This document shows, piece by piece, positions 1 to 8,507 of a DNA stretch of 64,000 nucleotides. The notes beneath the pieces were generated by a model that was not told the origin of the DNA, ran no database searches, and saw only the letters and a list, made by a program, of their open reading frames with translations. Position numbers and translations under genes: made by a program. The stretch comes from Brevibacterium pigmentatum (GTDB lineage: Bacteria > Actinomycetota > Actinomycetes > Actinomycetales > Brevibacteriaceae), in assembly GCF_011617465.1 (NCBI RefSeq), contig NZ_CP050153.1:372001-436000 (forward strand), read 5' to 3'. How positions within the stretch are numbered: position 1 is the stretch's first letter; each line of letters begins with the position of its first letter.

Positions 1-305
1 GGAAGCGGGGCGCGGACGAACCTGGTGAACGACTCCGGCTGCCGTGGAGTGTGCGGATCCGTCTCGGCGTGGTCGGGATGATCGTCTCCGCTGACGATGG
101 CCAGCGCCGCGATTGCGACAGCATGCGCGGTGAGGAGGATTCCGAAGATCACGGACGGCGCCAAGTAGGGGTCGCCTCCGAAATCGTCGGGGCTGTGTTT
201 CGACGCGACTCCCGCATTCGTCGAGGTGAAGGCGACGAGGGCGATTCCGGCGATGAACAGACCGAAGACGACGATCATGCCGATGGACGGGTGCCTGAAC
301 TTCAT
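1..305 (-). CDS. Hypothetical membrane protein, 3' end outside the window
   Basis: The gene starts at ATG 305 (reverse strand), with a GGAAG-like ribosome site about 8 nt upstream, and runs off the left edge, so only about 101 residues are visible. The N-terminus is basic (MKFRHPSIG), followed by a hydrophobic helix (IGMIVVFGLFIAGIALVAF), a polar stretch with DDFGGDPY, a second hydrophobic helix (residues ~50-70) and an acidic/histidine-rich part (DDHPDHAETDPH). This predicts a small inner-membrane protein with two helices. I do not recognise the family. It is separated from the upstream transporter gene by a strong hairpin, so it is probably its own transcription unit. Confidence 0.6.
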   Translation of the reverse strand, partial: MKFRHPSIGMIVVFGLFIAGIALVAFTSTNAGVASKHSPDDFGGDPYLAPSVIFGILLTAHAVAIAALAIVSGDDHPDHAETDPHTPRQPESFTRFVRAPL

Positions 306-390
306 GATTCGATTCTTCCACGCCTCACTGGCCTCGCAGCGCCTTGTCGCATACGACACTGAGGACGCCCGACACCGTCGGTGAATACAG

Positions 391-423
391 AAGGAGCGGT
401 GACCGTATCGGTCACCGCTCCTT
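391..423 (-). terminator. Hairpin terminator downstream of betT
   Basis: A perfect 15-bp stem (391-405 pairs with 409-423) closes on a 3-nt loop (TAT). It lies 75-107 nt past the stop of the transporter gene on the reverse strand. No long T-run follows, as is usual in high-GC actinobacteria. It is symmetric and could work in both directions. Confidence 0.75.
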
Positions 424-497
424 CGATCGCTGTGCTCACCCCGTCACCGAGGCGGCTGTGCACGGGTGGGCACGGCCGCCTCGGCGTGGGGAATGGT

Positions 498-2756
498 TCA
501 GTGCTTCGGCGCTTCGAGCTCTTCGACGTCGTCGGCATCCTTGGGCACCGCCGGAATCGAATCCGTGGTCGGCGGTGTGGGAGGGGTGACGACCGACTGG
601 TAGGAGTGCTCGTGCGAATAGGCGAGGAACGACAGGTGGTTCTCGTACCGGTCGAGCACGTCATCGATGATCTGCTGCGAGCTCAAGCCCATGAGGTCGT
701 AGCCTTCCGAACCGGTCTGGGTGAAGACCTCGATGCGCAGGTACTTGTCGTCGCCGCGCGGGGCATTGCGGGCACCGAACGACGGCACATTCGCTTCGAC
801 GGCCGCGGCCTCATAGTGGAAGTCGCGCTGCTCGCCCATGTCGACATTGAGCGTGTTCGTCGTGATGCCGGTGTCCTCGTCCATGGTCTGGAGGTGCTCG
901 ACGGTGTAGCCGAGTTCGCGGAACTCCGCGGCCACGGCGTCCAAGGACGGTCCGACCACCTCGGCGACGAAGCGTTCGACGGACTTCTTCGTCGGGTAGG
1001 ACCGCAGAGTGGCCAGACGCTGACGCCAGGTCTTCTCCGGGGTGCGTCCACCGTGGGCGGCGGTGGTGCGGCGACGACGGATTCGACCCTCACGCTCGGC
1101 GCGCTCCATGCGCAGCACCTTCGAGAACGAAGCCATGACGAGGTAGGCGATGATCGTCACCGGCAGGGCGAAGATCAGGGTCGCGTACTCCATCGTCGTC
1201 ACACCGCCGGCGACGAGCATGGCGATCGTGAGCACTGCGGTCACCAGCGCCCAGAAGATGCGCAGCCACTTCTTGCCGTCCTCTTCCGGATTGGGGATCG
1301 AGGAGGAGAAGTTCGACATCACCATGGCACCGGAGTTCGCGCTTGTGAGGTAGAACAGCAGACCCGACAGTGTGGCCAGTCCGACGAGGAACGTCGCTCC
1401 GGGGAACATCTCGAGCAGGTCGTACCAGCCCTGTTCCGGGGAGGCGATGGCTGTCTGCGCGAACTCGTCATTGCCGTTGAACACCTCGGACAGGGCGGAG
1501 TTGCCGAAGATCGTGACGATGATGAAGTCACAGATGACGGGTGCGGTGATCGCGGCGATGACGAACTCACGCAGGGTGCGGCCGCGGGAGATGCGGGCCA
1601 GGAACAGACCGACGAAAGGACCCCAGGCGAGCCAGAAGGCCCAGAAGAACAGGGTCCAGCCGCCCATCCATTCGGAACCGCCGTCGACATAGGCGAACGT
1701 CGACAGAGTGCGTTCGGGAAGCGTGAAGATGAAGCGGCCGATGTTTTCGACCATGGCGTTGAGCAGGAACGCCGTCTTGCCGGTGACGAGGATGTAGAGC
1801 ATCATCGCCGCACACGACCAGAGGTTGAGCTCGGAGATCAGACGGATGCCCTTGTCCACACCCGAGGTGCAGGCGGCTACGGTCATGACCACGGCGACGA
1901 CGACGAGAGCGATCTGCAGTGCCAGACCCTGTTCGAGTCCGAAGAGGCTGGCGAAGCCGACGTTGAGCAGGACGACGCCGATGCCCATCGAGGTGGCCAC
2001 GCCGAAGACGGTGCCGACGAGGGCGAAGATGTCGATGACGTCACCGGTGGCTCCGCGCACGCGCTTGCCCAGCAGCGGGTAGAGGACCGCACGGATCGAC
2101 AGGGGCATGCCCCAGCGGTAGGCGAAGTAGCCCATGGCCATGCCCAGCAGCGAATACATCGACCAGCCGGCGATGCCGTAGTGGAACATCGTCCACACCA
2201 CGGCGTCCTGTGCGGCGGCGGCCGATTCGGCTGTGGCGTTGACCGGTTCGAGGTACTGGGTGATCGGTCCGGTCACCGAGTAGAAGAGCATGTCGATGCC
2301 CACGCCCGCGGCGAAGAGCATGGCGACCCAGGTGAAGAGGTTGTACTGCGGACGAGAGTGGTCGGGGCCGAGCCTGACGCTGCCTTCCTTGGACAGCGCC
2401 ACCCAGAGGACGAAGCCGATGACGACGGTGACGGTGACGACATAGAACCAGCCGAGGTTCTCTGCAATCCAGTCCACGACAGTCTTCATCGTCGACTGAG
2501 CCGAGTCGGGCATCATCATCGCCCACACGGAGAACGCGAGGATGATGAGGGAGGCGACGATGAAGACTCGCCAATTGACCCGGGAGCCGCGTTCGTCGGA
2601 GAGCTCCTCCGGGCCCTTGCTCATCTCTGTGCTGTCGATCGGAGCGCGCTTCTCGGGGTCGACGTCCCTGCTGATTCTCGTGGCCCGGTCGGTTCCGCCG
2701 AATCGTTCGCGTTCGACGACTGGGCGCTTCAACGTCTCTTCGTTCGGATCCTGCAC
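498..2756 (-). CDS. betT: BCCT-family choline/glycine betaine transporter (BetT type)
   Basis: Secondary transporter of the betaine/carnitine/choline family, importing a quaternary-ammonium osmolyte or its precursor. About twelve hydrophobic segments lie between residues ~60 and ~560. The Trp-rich family motif is clear (GGWTLFFWAFWLAWGPFVGL, then ARISRGRT). The long cytoplasmic C-terminal domain of roughly 180 residues (from ~RMERAEREGR to the end) is typical of BetT and absent from shorter BCCT proteins; in E. coli BetT it senses osmolarity. I chose GTG 2756 because GGAGG lies 7-8 nt upstream; a TTG at 2777 is also in frame. A TAGAAT -10 is at 2810-2815 with a hairpin in the leader. Catabolic genes for methylated amines lie 13-20 kb away. 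Choline versus betaine cannot be decided by eye. Confidence 0.9.
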   Translation of the reverse strand: MQDPNEETLKRPVVERERFGGTDRATRISRDVDPEKRAPIDSTEMSKGPEELSDERGSRVNWRVFIVASLIILAFSVWAMMMPDSAQSTMKTVVDWIAENLGWFYVVTVTVVIGFVLWVALSKEGSVRLGPDHSRPQYNLFTWVAMLFAAGVGIDMLFYSVTGPITQYLEPVNATAESAAAAQDAVVWTMFHYGIAGWSMYSLLGMAMGYFAYRWGMPLSIRAVLYPLLGKRVRGATGDVIDIFALVGTVFGVATSMGIGVVLLNVGFASLFGLEQGLALQIALVVVAVVMTVAACTSGVDKGIRLISELNLWSCAAMMLYILVTGKTAFLLNAMVENIGRFIFTLPERTLSTFAYVDGGSEWMGGWTLFFWAFWLAWGPFVGLFLARISRGRTLREFVIAAITAPVICDFIIVTIFGNSALSEVFNGNDEFAQTAIASPEQGWYDLLEMFPGATFLVGLATLSGLLFYLTSANSGAMVMSNFSSSIPNPEEDGKKWLRIFWALVTAVLTIAMLVAGGVTTMEYATLIFALPVTIIAYLVMASFSKVLRMERAEREGRIRRRRTTAAHGGRTPEKTWRQRLATLRSYPTKKSVERFVAEVVGPSLDAVAAEFRELGYTVEHLQTMDEDTGITTNTLNVDMGEQRDFHYEAAAVEANVPSFGARNAPRGDDKYLRIEVFTQTGSEGYDLMGLSSQQIIDDVLDRYENHLSFLAYSHEHSYQSVVTPPTPPTTDSIPAVPKDADDVEELEAPKH

Positions 2757-2773
2757 GCATTGACCTCCGGTAG

Positions 2774-2803
2774 ACAAAAAGGGACAGGGCCCGAAAATGG
2801 GCC
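2774..2803 (-). promoter_or_regulatory. Terminator-like hairpin in the betT leader
   Basis: On the reverse strand the leader holds GGGCCC, a 6-nt loop and GGGCCC, then TGTCCC and a CTTTTTG run, followed by the GGAGG ribosome site. A likely -10 (TAGAAT, 2810-2815) is just upstream, so the hairpin starts close to +1. The order -10, hairpin, T-run, RBS would suit transcription attenuation, but no alternative structure is obvious. Confidence 0.35.
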
Positions 2804-2932
2804 CGATCTATTCTACGGGTGGAGGTTTCTCACAAATTCATCACCCCCTCTTTTCAGGAAGTTGACTAAGCGGTGGAGGCGTCCGGGTCAGGCTGTGAAA
2901 GCAGGTGCTGTCAGGTGAGGGAGCGGGCGCGG

Positions 2933-3478
2933 TCACGCCCGGGAGCGGGCGGCCACCTCGTTGACGGTGTCGACGAAACGGTGCGCCTCCGCGGGAGTGG
3001 TCTCCTCCAACCGCATCGACGATCCGACATGCAGCTCCACGGTCACGGTCGCGCGTCCACGGAACTCCTCTGCTCGGACGCCGCCGACCTGCCGAGTAGC
3101 CGCCTCTGAAAGCTGGGCGACTAAGCCCTGAGCATCAGTGCGCACCCGCATGATCCGCAGGTTGGTGAGGATAAGCAGATCGGTGTCGAACGGCGGCAGG
3201 CTCCGCAGCCTCGCATACTCGAACTCTCCGCGGTGGAACAGGCCTGCCGCGTTGATGCTCCCTGATCGTGCCTGCTGGTCGAACGAGGTGGGCGCCCCTC
3301 GCCGTGCTGTTGGTCGGGACGCCGACTTGCGGGCCTTCGCCCACCGGCGGAGCGCACGGAACGGGGACCAGCCGTCTGTGAGGGAGGGGCCGTCGGGGAT
3401 GGCGGGCCGAACCGACCCCGGTCGGTCGGCGTCGTCGGCTGGGGGAACCGGGTCGGAGGGGAGGGAATGGGAGGTCAT
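2933..3478 (-). CDS. Hypothetical protein, possibly PH-like fold
   Basis: About 181 residues from ATG 3478. Residues 1-60 are Pro/Ser/Arg-rich and look disordered. The second half is compact and beta-rich: INAAGLFHRGEFEYARLRSL, then DTDLLILTNLRIMRVRTD, and a C-terminal helix (AHRFVDTVNEVAARSR). The 'LILTNLRIM' strand-turn pattern resembles bacterial PH-like (YokE/SHOCT-associated) domains, but the match is weak. No transmembrane helix is seen. It faces away from the MntR-like gene; the 131-nt gap between them holds a copy of the CGCCGAGGCGGCC repeat at 3496. Function unknown. Confidence 0.6.
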   Translation of the reverse strand: MTSHSLPSDPVPPADDADRPGSVRPAIPDGPSLTDGWSPFRALRRWAKARKSASRPTARRGAPTSFDQQARSGSINAAGLFHRGEFEYARLRSLPPFDTDLLILTNLRIMRVRTDAQGLVAQLSEAATRQVGGVRAEEFRGRATVTVELHVGSSMRLEETTPAEAHRFVDTVNEVAARSRA

Positions 3479-3609
3479 GAATGTGATTCTGGCAGGGCCG
3501 CCTCGGCGATGGGGTGGGTCGGTCGTAATCGTTTGGGAACATCTGTGCCCGATCACTCACTTCGGGTGAAGTGCCGGGCGGGCCGATGCGTCCATGGGAT
3601 ACTGGGGGC

Positions 3610-4278
3610 ATGCGTGCAGGTGAAGTCTCCGAGGTCAGTCAGGACTACCTCAAGGCCATCTGGTCGGCCCAGGAATGGGGCGGGGATCCAATGACGGCCA
3701 CCGAGCTCGCGAAGCGGTTCGGAACGACGAAGGCCAATGTCACCGAGGTGCTCAAACGACTCGACGAACTCGGTCTCATCACACGCGTGCCCTACCGTCC
3801 GCCCGTGCTCACCGAGCAGGGCAAGGCAATCGCCCTGTCGATGGTGCGCAGGCACAGGCTCATCGAAACGTTCCTTGTGAAGTCGCTCGGGTACGGCTGG
3901 GACGAGGTCCACGATGAGGCCGAGATCCTCGAGCACGCCGCCTCGGATCGGCTCATCGACCGCATCGACGCCTTCCTCGGCCACCCGGCGTCCGACCCGC
4001 ACGGCGATCCCATCCCGGGTGCCGATGGTGCCGTCGATTCCCATACTCCGACCCTCCTCGCCGAGGCGGCCGCCGGGTCCTATGCGGTGCTGAGGGTCTC
4101 CGACGCCGATCCTGTTGTTCTGGGCGAGCTCGCCGAGGCGGGTGTGCTTCCCGATGTCGCGCTCGTTGTCGTCGATCGCACCGATGACGCGGTGACCGTG
4201 GACATCGGCGGGAGGCGGGAGACGATCGCTGCCGCGCTCGCCGCGGCCGTATATCTGGATGCGGCCGCGGCGAGGTGA
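3610..4278 (+). CDS. DtxR/MntR-family metal-dependent transcriptional repressor
   Basis: A 222-residue protein with the DtxR layout: winged HTH (residues ~1-60, TATELAKRFGTTKANVTEVLKRL), dimerisation/metal-binding domain (RRHRLIETFLVKSLGYGWDE and the HDEAEILEHAASD motif), and a C-terminal SH3/FeoA-like domain after an Ala/Gly linker. Iron-specific DtxR has Cys102 in the sequence HDEACRWEH; here that position is Glu (HDEAEILEH), as in manganese-sensing MntR. I therefore favour a Mn2+ sensor controlling Mn uptake, with iron as the alternative. ATG 3610 follows an extended -10 (TGGGATACT, ending 3603) by 6 nt, so the mRNA is probably leaderless. Linker codons at 4059-4071 carry the genome-wide CGCCGAGGCGGCC repeat. 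Confidence 0.85.
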   Translation: MRAGEVSEVSQDYLKAIWSAQEWGGDPMTATELAKRFGTTKANVTEVLKRLDELGLITRVPYRPPVLTEQGKAIALSMVRRHRLIETFLVKSLGYGWDEVHDEAEILEHAASDRLIDRIDAFLGHPASDPHGDPIPGADGAVDSHTPTLLAEAAAGSYAVLRVSDADPVVLGELAEAGVLPDVALVVVDRTDDAVTVDIGGRRETIAAALAAAVYLDAAAAR

Positions 4279-4314
4279 CGGGCGGGACCGGAGTCTCGCG
4301 TTCGCCGCGCTGGG

Positions 4315-4827
4315 TCAGGCAGTCTCGCCTTCGCCGCGTGTGCGCGGGCGGGGGAACTTCGGTTCGGCACGCAGCAGGGTCAGCGCTGTGGCCGCGTGGG
4401 CGTCGAAGCCTTCGGCGAGGAAGAGCTTCGGCCAGTCGCCCCAGAGTTCGGATTCATACGGGGTGCCGGGCAGGTAGGTTCCGTGCCTGTTCTGTCGATG
4501 CCACGGGTGGGACCGGAACGCCGTCTTCGGAATGGTTCGCAGCGTTTCGAACAGGGTCTGATAGAGCACCGGTGTGAAGCCATCGCTGCGCGCGGCATCG
4601 GCCGTGCTCACCCAGCCGGGTCCGGCAATCGGGATGCCCCGTTTGATCGCCGAGCTCATCTGGGCTTTGATGCCGGCACGCTGCGGGTCGGGGGAGTGGT
4701 GGAGGAGCACCTTCGACCAGTGCAGGGCCTCCTCGGGGTCGAAACCCGGCCACTGTTCAGCGGCCCTGCGGCGGTTCTCGGCGTCGTTGTGGGAGCCGGC
4801 GGAGTCGTTGTCGAAGTCTGCGGACAT
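4315..4827 (-). CDS. Conserved-looking hypothetical protein
   Basis: 170 residues from ATG 4827, with GAAGGACG as ribosome site. Acidic N-terminus, then a Trp/His-rich core (GFDPEEALHWSKVLLHHSPD, PGWVSTADAARSDGFTPV, FRSHPWHRQNRHGTYLPG, WGDWPKLFLAEGFDAHAATAL). There are no membrane segments and no cysteines. Codon use is typical for the window. Several Trp/His pairs suggest a folded, perhaps metal- or ligand-binding domain, but I recognise no family. It is convergent with the MntR-like gene (36-nt gap). Confidence 0.6.
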   Translation of the reverse strand: MSADFDNDSAGSHNDAENRRRAAEQWPGFDPEEALHWSKVLLHHSPDPQRAGIKAQMSSAIKRGIPIAGPGWVSTADAARSDGFTPVLYQTLFETLRTIPKTAFRSHPWHRQNRHGTYLPGTPYESELWGDWPKLFLAEGFDAHAATALTLLRAEPKFPRPRTRGEGETA

Positions 4828-5055
4828 GGCACACCGTCCTTCTCGGGCGCGCTTCGGCAGCGCTGACCCGGATCGAAGCTTGCCCGAACGGTTGACACGG
4901 GCCCGTTCTTCCCCTGGGGCACCCGGTCGATGACGGGTTGCCGTGTGGCCGGCCAGGTACCGATGGCCACAACTCGCGAACGTGATTTCAGTGTAGACGG
5001 AGGGTCTGACATGACCTGTGTGGTGGCGATTTCTGCGGGTGCGCCGCGGAGGAAT

Positions 5056-5265
5056 CTAGACGAGTCCTTCCTCGTCGGCGTCGGCCGCCGATGACCAGAA
5101 TCGGGGGTCGTGGTCCTCGACTGTTTCTCCGCAGTCGACACAGGTGCGGAACTCGATTGTCCCGTCGGCGCTGAGTCGACCCGGTGTCAGGCTGCTGCTC
5201 TCTTCGCAGCCGGGACACCATCCATTGATGAAGCGTCTGATGTGAGTGCCGTGGTTCTTGTCCAT
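5056..5265 (-). CDS. Small zinc-ribbon-like protein
   Basis: 69 residues from ATG 5265, preceded by a good ribosome site (GAGAGGTGAG). Two CxxC knuckles, CPGC (residues ~17-20) and CVDC (~42-45), spaced about 22 residues apart, make a four-cysteine zinc ribbon. The rest is polar and acidic. It sits between the hypothetical gene at 4.3 kb and erm, on the same strand as both. Possible roles are nucleic-acid binding or a structural zinc protein; nothing more specific can be read. Short, but the RBS and Cys pattern support a real gene. Confidence 0.6.
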   Translation of the reverse strand: MDKNHGTHIRRFINGWCPGCEESSSLTPGRLSADGTIEFRTCVDCGETVEDHDPRFWSSAADADEEGLV

Positions 5266-5401
5266 TCCGGCTCACCTCTCGACCGAATGCGCTCTCGCTG
5301 CTTTCAGTCTACGAGCGCCGGCAGTCGGCGAAGATGAACTTCCGGAGAAGATGACCGCGTCCCGGTCCGACGGGGAGACGTCGGACCGGCGCACTGGACT
5401 C

Positions 5402-6550
5402 TCACCTGCGCGGCAGATTCCACCTCGGCTGGGGCTGCTGCGGCTTCTGATGTTGGTTCATGAAACCGCGTTCGGCCTGCAGATGGCCCTTGTCATGGCT
5501 CTTCGCCTTGGAATCGGCGCCCGGGATGGATGCCTGGAGCTTCTCGTTCGCCTTCTGCGCACCGACGATGGGCATCTCCCCGGTGATCAACGGTGTCTGA
5601 GGGGCCGCCTCGGTGATGGGGTTCTGTTTGGGTGCCTTGCTGTTTCGCATGGTCTTTCCCTTCTTCGCATTCTTCGGTTGTTTCGCGGTCTTCGCGTTCG
5701 TCCGGTCGCCGAAGTTCTTCTGGTCGGATTCGGCGGCCAGTTCGGTGAACAGTCCGGTCCACTGGTCGGGGGTGAGGTCTTTGGGCAAGGTGTCTCCTCG
5801 GATGCCATTGCGGTCCATGGTCGATTGCAGAGTGCGGTGATCGGTGATGCTCATCTTCGAGAGGATTCCTTTCATTCCTCGCCCGCGACCGGTGAAGACC
5901 GAACGGACGAACTGTTGATAATCGGATCGAGCCTTGGCCGAGATCGATCCAGTGGGACAGCGATCGATGGTGAGGATGCCGCCATCGACGCTGGGCTTCG
6001 GGGTGAACGCATCGGCGGGGACGCGTGTGACGAGGCGGAAGTCGAACCACGGGGCCCATTGCGCGGTCATCATGGTCGAACCGCCGATTCCTGCGCGTTT
6101 GCGGGCCACCTCCCATTGGGTGAGCAGGATCGCCCGCTGCCAGCGTCCGGAACGCAGCAGCCTGCGGAGGATGGGAGTGGTGAGATGGAACGGCAGATTG
6201 CCGACGATGACCGGCCGGTCGAGCCGGGTGGTCAGGATGTCGGCGTGCCGGACCTCGGCCCGCGGGTATGTGTCTTCAAGGTGATCCAACCTCGTTTCGT
6301 CGATCTCGACGAGTGTGAGCTCTCGTCCGAGCCGGTAGAGCTCGGCGGTCACTGCCCCGTCGCCGGGACCGATCTCCATGATCGGTCCGGAGGTGGAACG
6401 AGTCAGGCTCGCAATCGTTGAAATGGTGGTGGGTGAGCGCAGAAAATTCTGGCCGAGTTCGTGCCGCCCGCCGTGCGTCGACCGTGAGGTCGAACGCTGA
6501 TGAGTCGAACGGCTTCGTGAGTTCTGGGGTCGCAATGGGATGTGCTCCAA
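5402..6550 (-). CDS. erm: Erm-family 23S rRNA (adenine-N6) methyltransferase, Erm(X)-like
   Basis: Predicted to methylate 23S rRNA A2058 and give macrolide-lincosamide-streptogramin B resistance. It has the Erm motifs: GRHELGQNFLRS near the N-terminus, SAM-binding motif I (IMEIGPGDGAVT), an acidic motif (LVEIDE), and motif IV in the Erm form (VIVGNLPFHLTTPILRRLL). WEVARKRAGIGGSTMMTAQW and FTPKPSVDGGI look like corynebacterial Erm(X). After residue ~275 a Lys/Gln/Pro-rich tail of ~110 residues follows, as in ErmE-type proteins of other actinobacteria. TTG 6550 is the furthest in-frame start; no ATG lies near, so the start is uncertain. The leader, upstream ORF and hairpins suggest inducible expression. 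No mobile-element genes flank it, so it may be an intrinsic gene. Confidence 0.9.
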   Translation of the reverse strand: MEHIPLRPQNSRSRSTHQRSTSRSTHGGRHELGQNFLRSPTTISTIASLTRSTSGPIMEIGPGDGAVTAELYRLGRELTLVEIDETRLDHLEDTYPRAEVRHADILTTRLDRPVIVGNLPFHLTTPILRRLLRSGRWQRAILLTQWEVARKRAGIGGSTMMTAQWAPWFDFRLVTRVPADAFTPKPSVDGGILTIDRCPTGSISAKARSDYQQFVRSVFTGRGRGMKGILSKMSITDHRTLQSTMDRNGIRGDTLPKDLTPDQWTGLFTELAAESDQKNFGDRTNAKTAKQPKNAKKGKTMRNSKAPKQNPITEAAPQTPLITGEMPIVGAQKANEKLQASIPGADSKAKSHDKGHLQAERGFMNQHQKPQQPQPRWNLPRR

Positions 6551-6777
6551 AAAGACGATGGAGGCACCCGAGGCAGCGCAATGATGGTGAGTCAGATCGA
6601 TTCGCGATGACCCGCTCGATCGTGGTGATCGACGTGGTCAGATAATCGGAAAGGGATCAGCCGATTGCCGCATCGCCCGGATGCCGAGGGCTCTCCGGGA
6701 GGACAACGCGCTTGCAGAGCAGATCAGGGTGACCGTCGTCGGTCAGCCGATCGCAGAAGAATTCGTCAGGCGCGCTG
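6551..6777 (-). promoter_or_regulatory. Candidate erm attenuator region
   Basis: The 227 nt between the leader ORF and erm contain at least four inverted repeats: 6616-6632 (TCGATC/GATCGA), 6644-6666 (AATCGG/CCGATT), 6676-6699 (CCCGG/CCGGG) and 6730-6745 (TGACC/GGTCA). Such alternative pairing fits inducible erm leaders. Stem strengths are modest and no folding was computed. Confidence 0.45.
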
Positions 6778-6843
6778 TCAGGCGCTGCGGTGACGAATGT
6801 AGAAGCAAGGCGCAGTCACTGCGCTGCTGTTCAATGTACCCAT
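6778..6843 (-). CDS. Putative erm leader peptide (21 aa)
   Basis: A short ORF on the erm strand starts at ATG 6843 and ends in TGA at 6778. It reads MGTLNSSAVT, then APCFYIRHRSA. An extended -10 (TGCTATCTT; TATCTT at 6851-6856) ends 7 nt before the ATG, so the transcript probably starts at or next to the start codon. Known macrolide-sensing Erm leaders of the ErmDL type stall the ribosome at an Arg/Lys-X-Arg/Lys triplet; this peptide has Arg-His-Arg four residues from its end. The role is inferred from position, size and motif. Confidence 0.55.
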   Translation of the reverse strand: MGTLNSSAVTAPCFYIRHRSA

Positions 6844-6896
6844 GTCGAACAAGATAGCACAGGGGGCTTTGCCGAGACCAGGGCTCGGATGGAAAA

Positions 6897-6931
6897 CGCC
6901 CCGCCGACTTCGCGTGGAAGTCGGCGGGGCG
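6897..6931 (-). terminator. Terminator of the phosphate transporter gene
   Basis: A perfect 15-bp GC-rich stem (6897-6911 with 6917-6931), loop GCGTG, followed on the reverse strand by TTTTCC. It lies about 75 nt past the PiT stop codon and just upstream of the erm promoter, insulating the two. Confidence 0.85.
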
Positions 6932-7004
6932 GAAGGTCGGATCCGTTCGGAATGATGTCTCGAACGTGGTCCGGTGAACACCTGTGGGCGTTCGTGTCAG
7001 CGGG

Positions 7005-8507
7005 TCAGCCCATCAGGGTGCGCAGAGCGATGACGCCGACCGAACCGATGACAGCGGCGGCCGGAAGGGTGATGATCCACGCCAGCGCGATCGGCTTCAT
7101 GAGCTTCCAGTTCGCCGAGCGGTTGACCAGTCCGACACCGATGATCGCACCGATGAGGATGTGCGTCGACGACACCGGCAGGCCACTCACCGAGGCGGCC
7201 ATGACGATTCCCGCAGCCGCGAGCTCGGCGGCGAAGCCGGAAGCCGGGTGGATCTCGGTGAGGTTCGTGCCGACGGTTGCGATGACCTTGCGGCCGATGA
7301 ACCAGAGACCGACGATGAGGGCGATGCCGCAGGTGAGCATGGCCGCGAACGGCACGGTCGCCTCGCCGCTGATGCTGCCGGTGCGGAGCACATCGAGGAC
7401 GGCGGCGAAGGGGCCGACGGCGTTGGCGATGTCGTTCGAGCCGTGGCTGAAGGCAAACGCGGAGGCCGTGAACACCTGCATCCAGGAGAACAGGATGTAG
7501 GTTGCGCGGGGAACCGTCTGCTTGCGCAGGGTCTTGGCGAAGACGAACACAGCCAGCCACACGGCCGCGCCGATCATCGCCATGATGAGCAGACCGCCGA
7601 CAGTGGTCACGCTCATGTCGAGGTTCTTCAGACCCTTGAACAGCAGCATCGCGGTGATGATGACCGCGCCGGCGGAGGCGATGAGGGGAACCCAGCGCTG
7701 CAGGGCCGAATGCGTACCGATCGAACCTTCGCCGGTGGGGGCATCCTCGGTGGCGGCGTCGATCTGTGCATCGACGGATCCCTCAGCAGCGGAGACCGGG
7801 GCGAGCATGTGCGGCTTCAGCGTGTGCGACAGTGCCTTGCCGAGTACGTACTTCTTGATCACGCCGTAGATGACGAAAGCGGCGAGTCCACCGAGGGCGG
7901 GGGACAGCACCCAGGAGATCGCGATCTGACCGACCTCGGACCACTGCACCATGGCGAGTCCGCCGCTGCCGGTGACGAAGCCGATCGTCAGAGACGCGCC
8001 GATGATGCCGCCGATGATCGAGTGCGTCGTCGACACCGGCCAACCCATCCGAGTCGCCACGAGCAGCCACACGGCCGCGCCGAGGAGGGCCGCCATCATG
8101 ATGAACGCGAAGTCCATCGGGTTGATCGCCACCCCGCTGAGGTCGACGATTCCGCTCTTGACCGTATCGGTGACGTCACCGCCGGCGAGCAGCGCGCCGC
8201 TGACCTCGAAGACTGCGGCGATGAGCAGTGCCTGCTTCATCGTCAGGGTGCCGGCGCCGACGGAGGTTCCGAAGGCGTTGGCGACGTCGTTGCCGCCGAT
8301 GTTGAAGGCCATGAAGGCACCGAAGATGACCGTGGTGATGAGCACCATGCGGGGTGCGTCCCGGCCCACGAAGTCGAAGGACCACAGGGTGAAGGCGATG
8401 AGGGTGATCGCCAGCAGTCCGCCGAAGGCCAGATGCCAGAGGCAGTCGTTGCTGCGGCCGACGGCAGGCGGCGGAGTGTGGCGCTCCGGGGCCAGAACCT
8501 GGGTCAT
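7005..8507 (-). CDS. pitA: PiT-family low-affinity inorganic phosphate transporter
   Basis: 500-residue integral membrane protein. Both halves of the duplicated PiT fold carry the signature: [19 protein letters not shown] (residues ~68-86) and [15 protein letters not shown] (~350), each followed by [14 protein letters not shown] or [14 protein letters not shown]. This family symports phosphate (often as a metal-phosphate complex) with H+ or Na+. About ten hydrophobic helices, with a soluble loop near residues 235-270. ATG 8507 has the ribosome site AGGAGA. It is monocistronic: hairpins lie on both sides, and no PhoU-like gene sits upstream. Confidence 0.93.
   Translation of the reverse strand: MTQVLAPERHTPPPAVGRSNDCLWHLAFGGLLAITLIAFTLWSFDFVGRDAPRMVLITTVIFGAFMAFNIGGNDVANAFGTSVGAGTLTMKQALLIAAVFEVSGALLAGGDVTDTVKSGIVDLSGVAINPMDFAFIMMAALLGAAVWLLVATRMGWPVSTTHSIIGGIIGASLTIGFVTGSGGLAMVQWSEVGQIAISWVLSPALGGLAAFVIYGVIKKYVLGKALSHTLKPHMLAPVSAAEGSVDAQIDAATEDAPTGEGSIGTHSALQRWVPLIASAGAVIITAMLLFKGLKNLDMSVTTVGGLLIMAMIGAAVWLAVFVFAKTLRKQTVPRATYILFSWMQVFTASAFAFSHGSNDIANAVGPFAAVLDVLRTGSISGEATVPFAAMLTCGIALIVGLWFIGRKVIATVGTNLTEIHPASGFAAELAAAGIVMAASVSGLPVSSTHILIGAIIGVGLVNRSANWKLMKPIALAWIITLPAAAVIGSVGVIALRTLMG

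Noticed and set aside
381-2918. Very long open frame on the forward strand opposite the BCCT transporter
   Set aside because: It is antisense to a clear transporter gene. Its translation is Arg/Glu/Asp/Gly-rich without domains, the usual artefact of third-position G/C in high-GC DNA.
4988-5275. Second overlapping frame at the zinc-ribbon gene
   Set aside because: The overlapping frame lacks the Cys pairs and the good ribosome site of the 5056-5265 frame.
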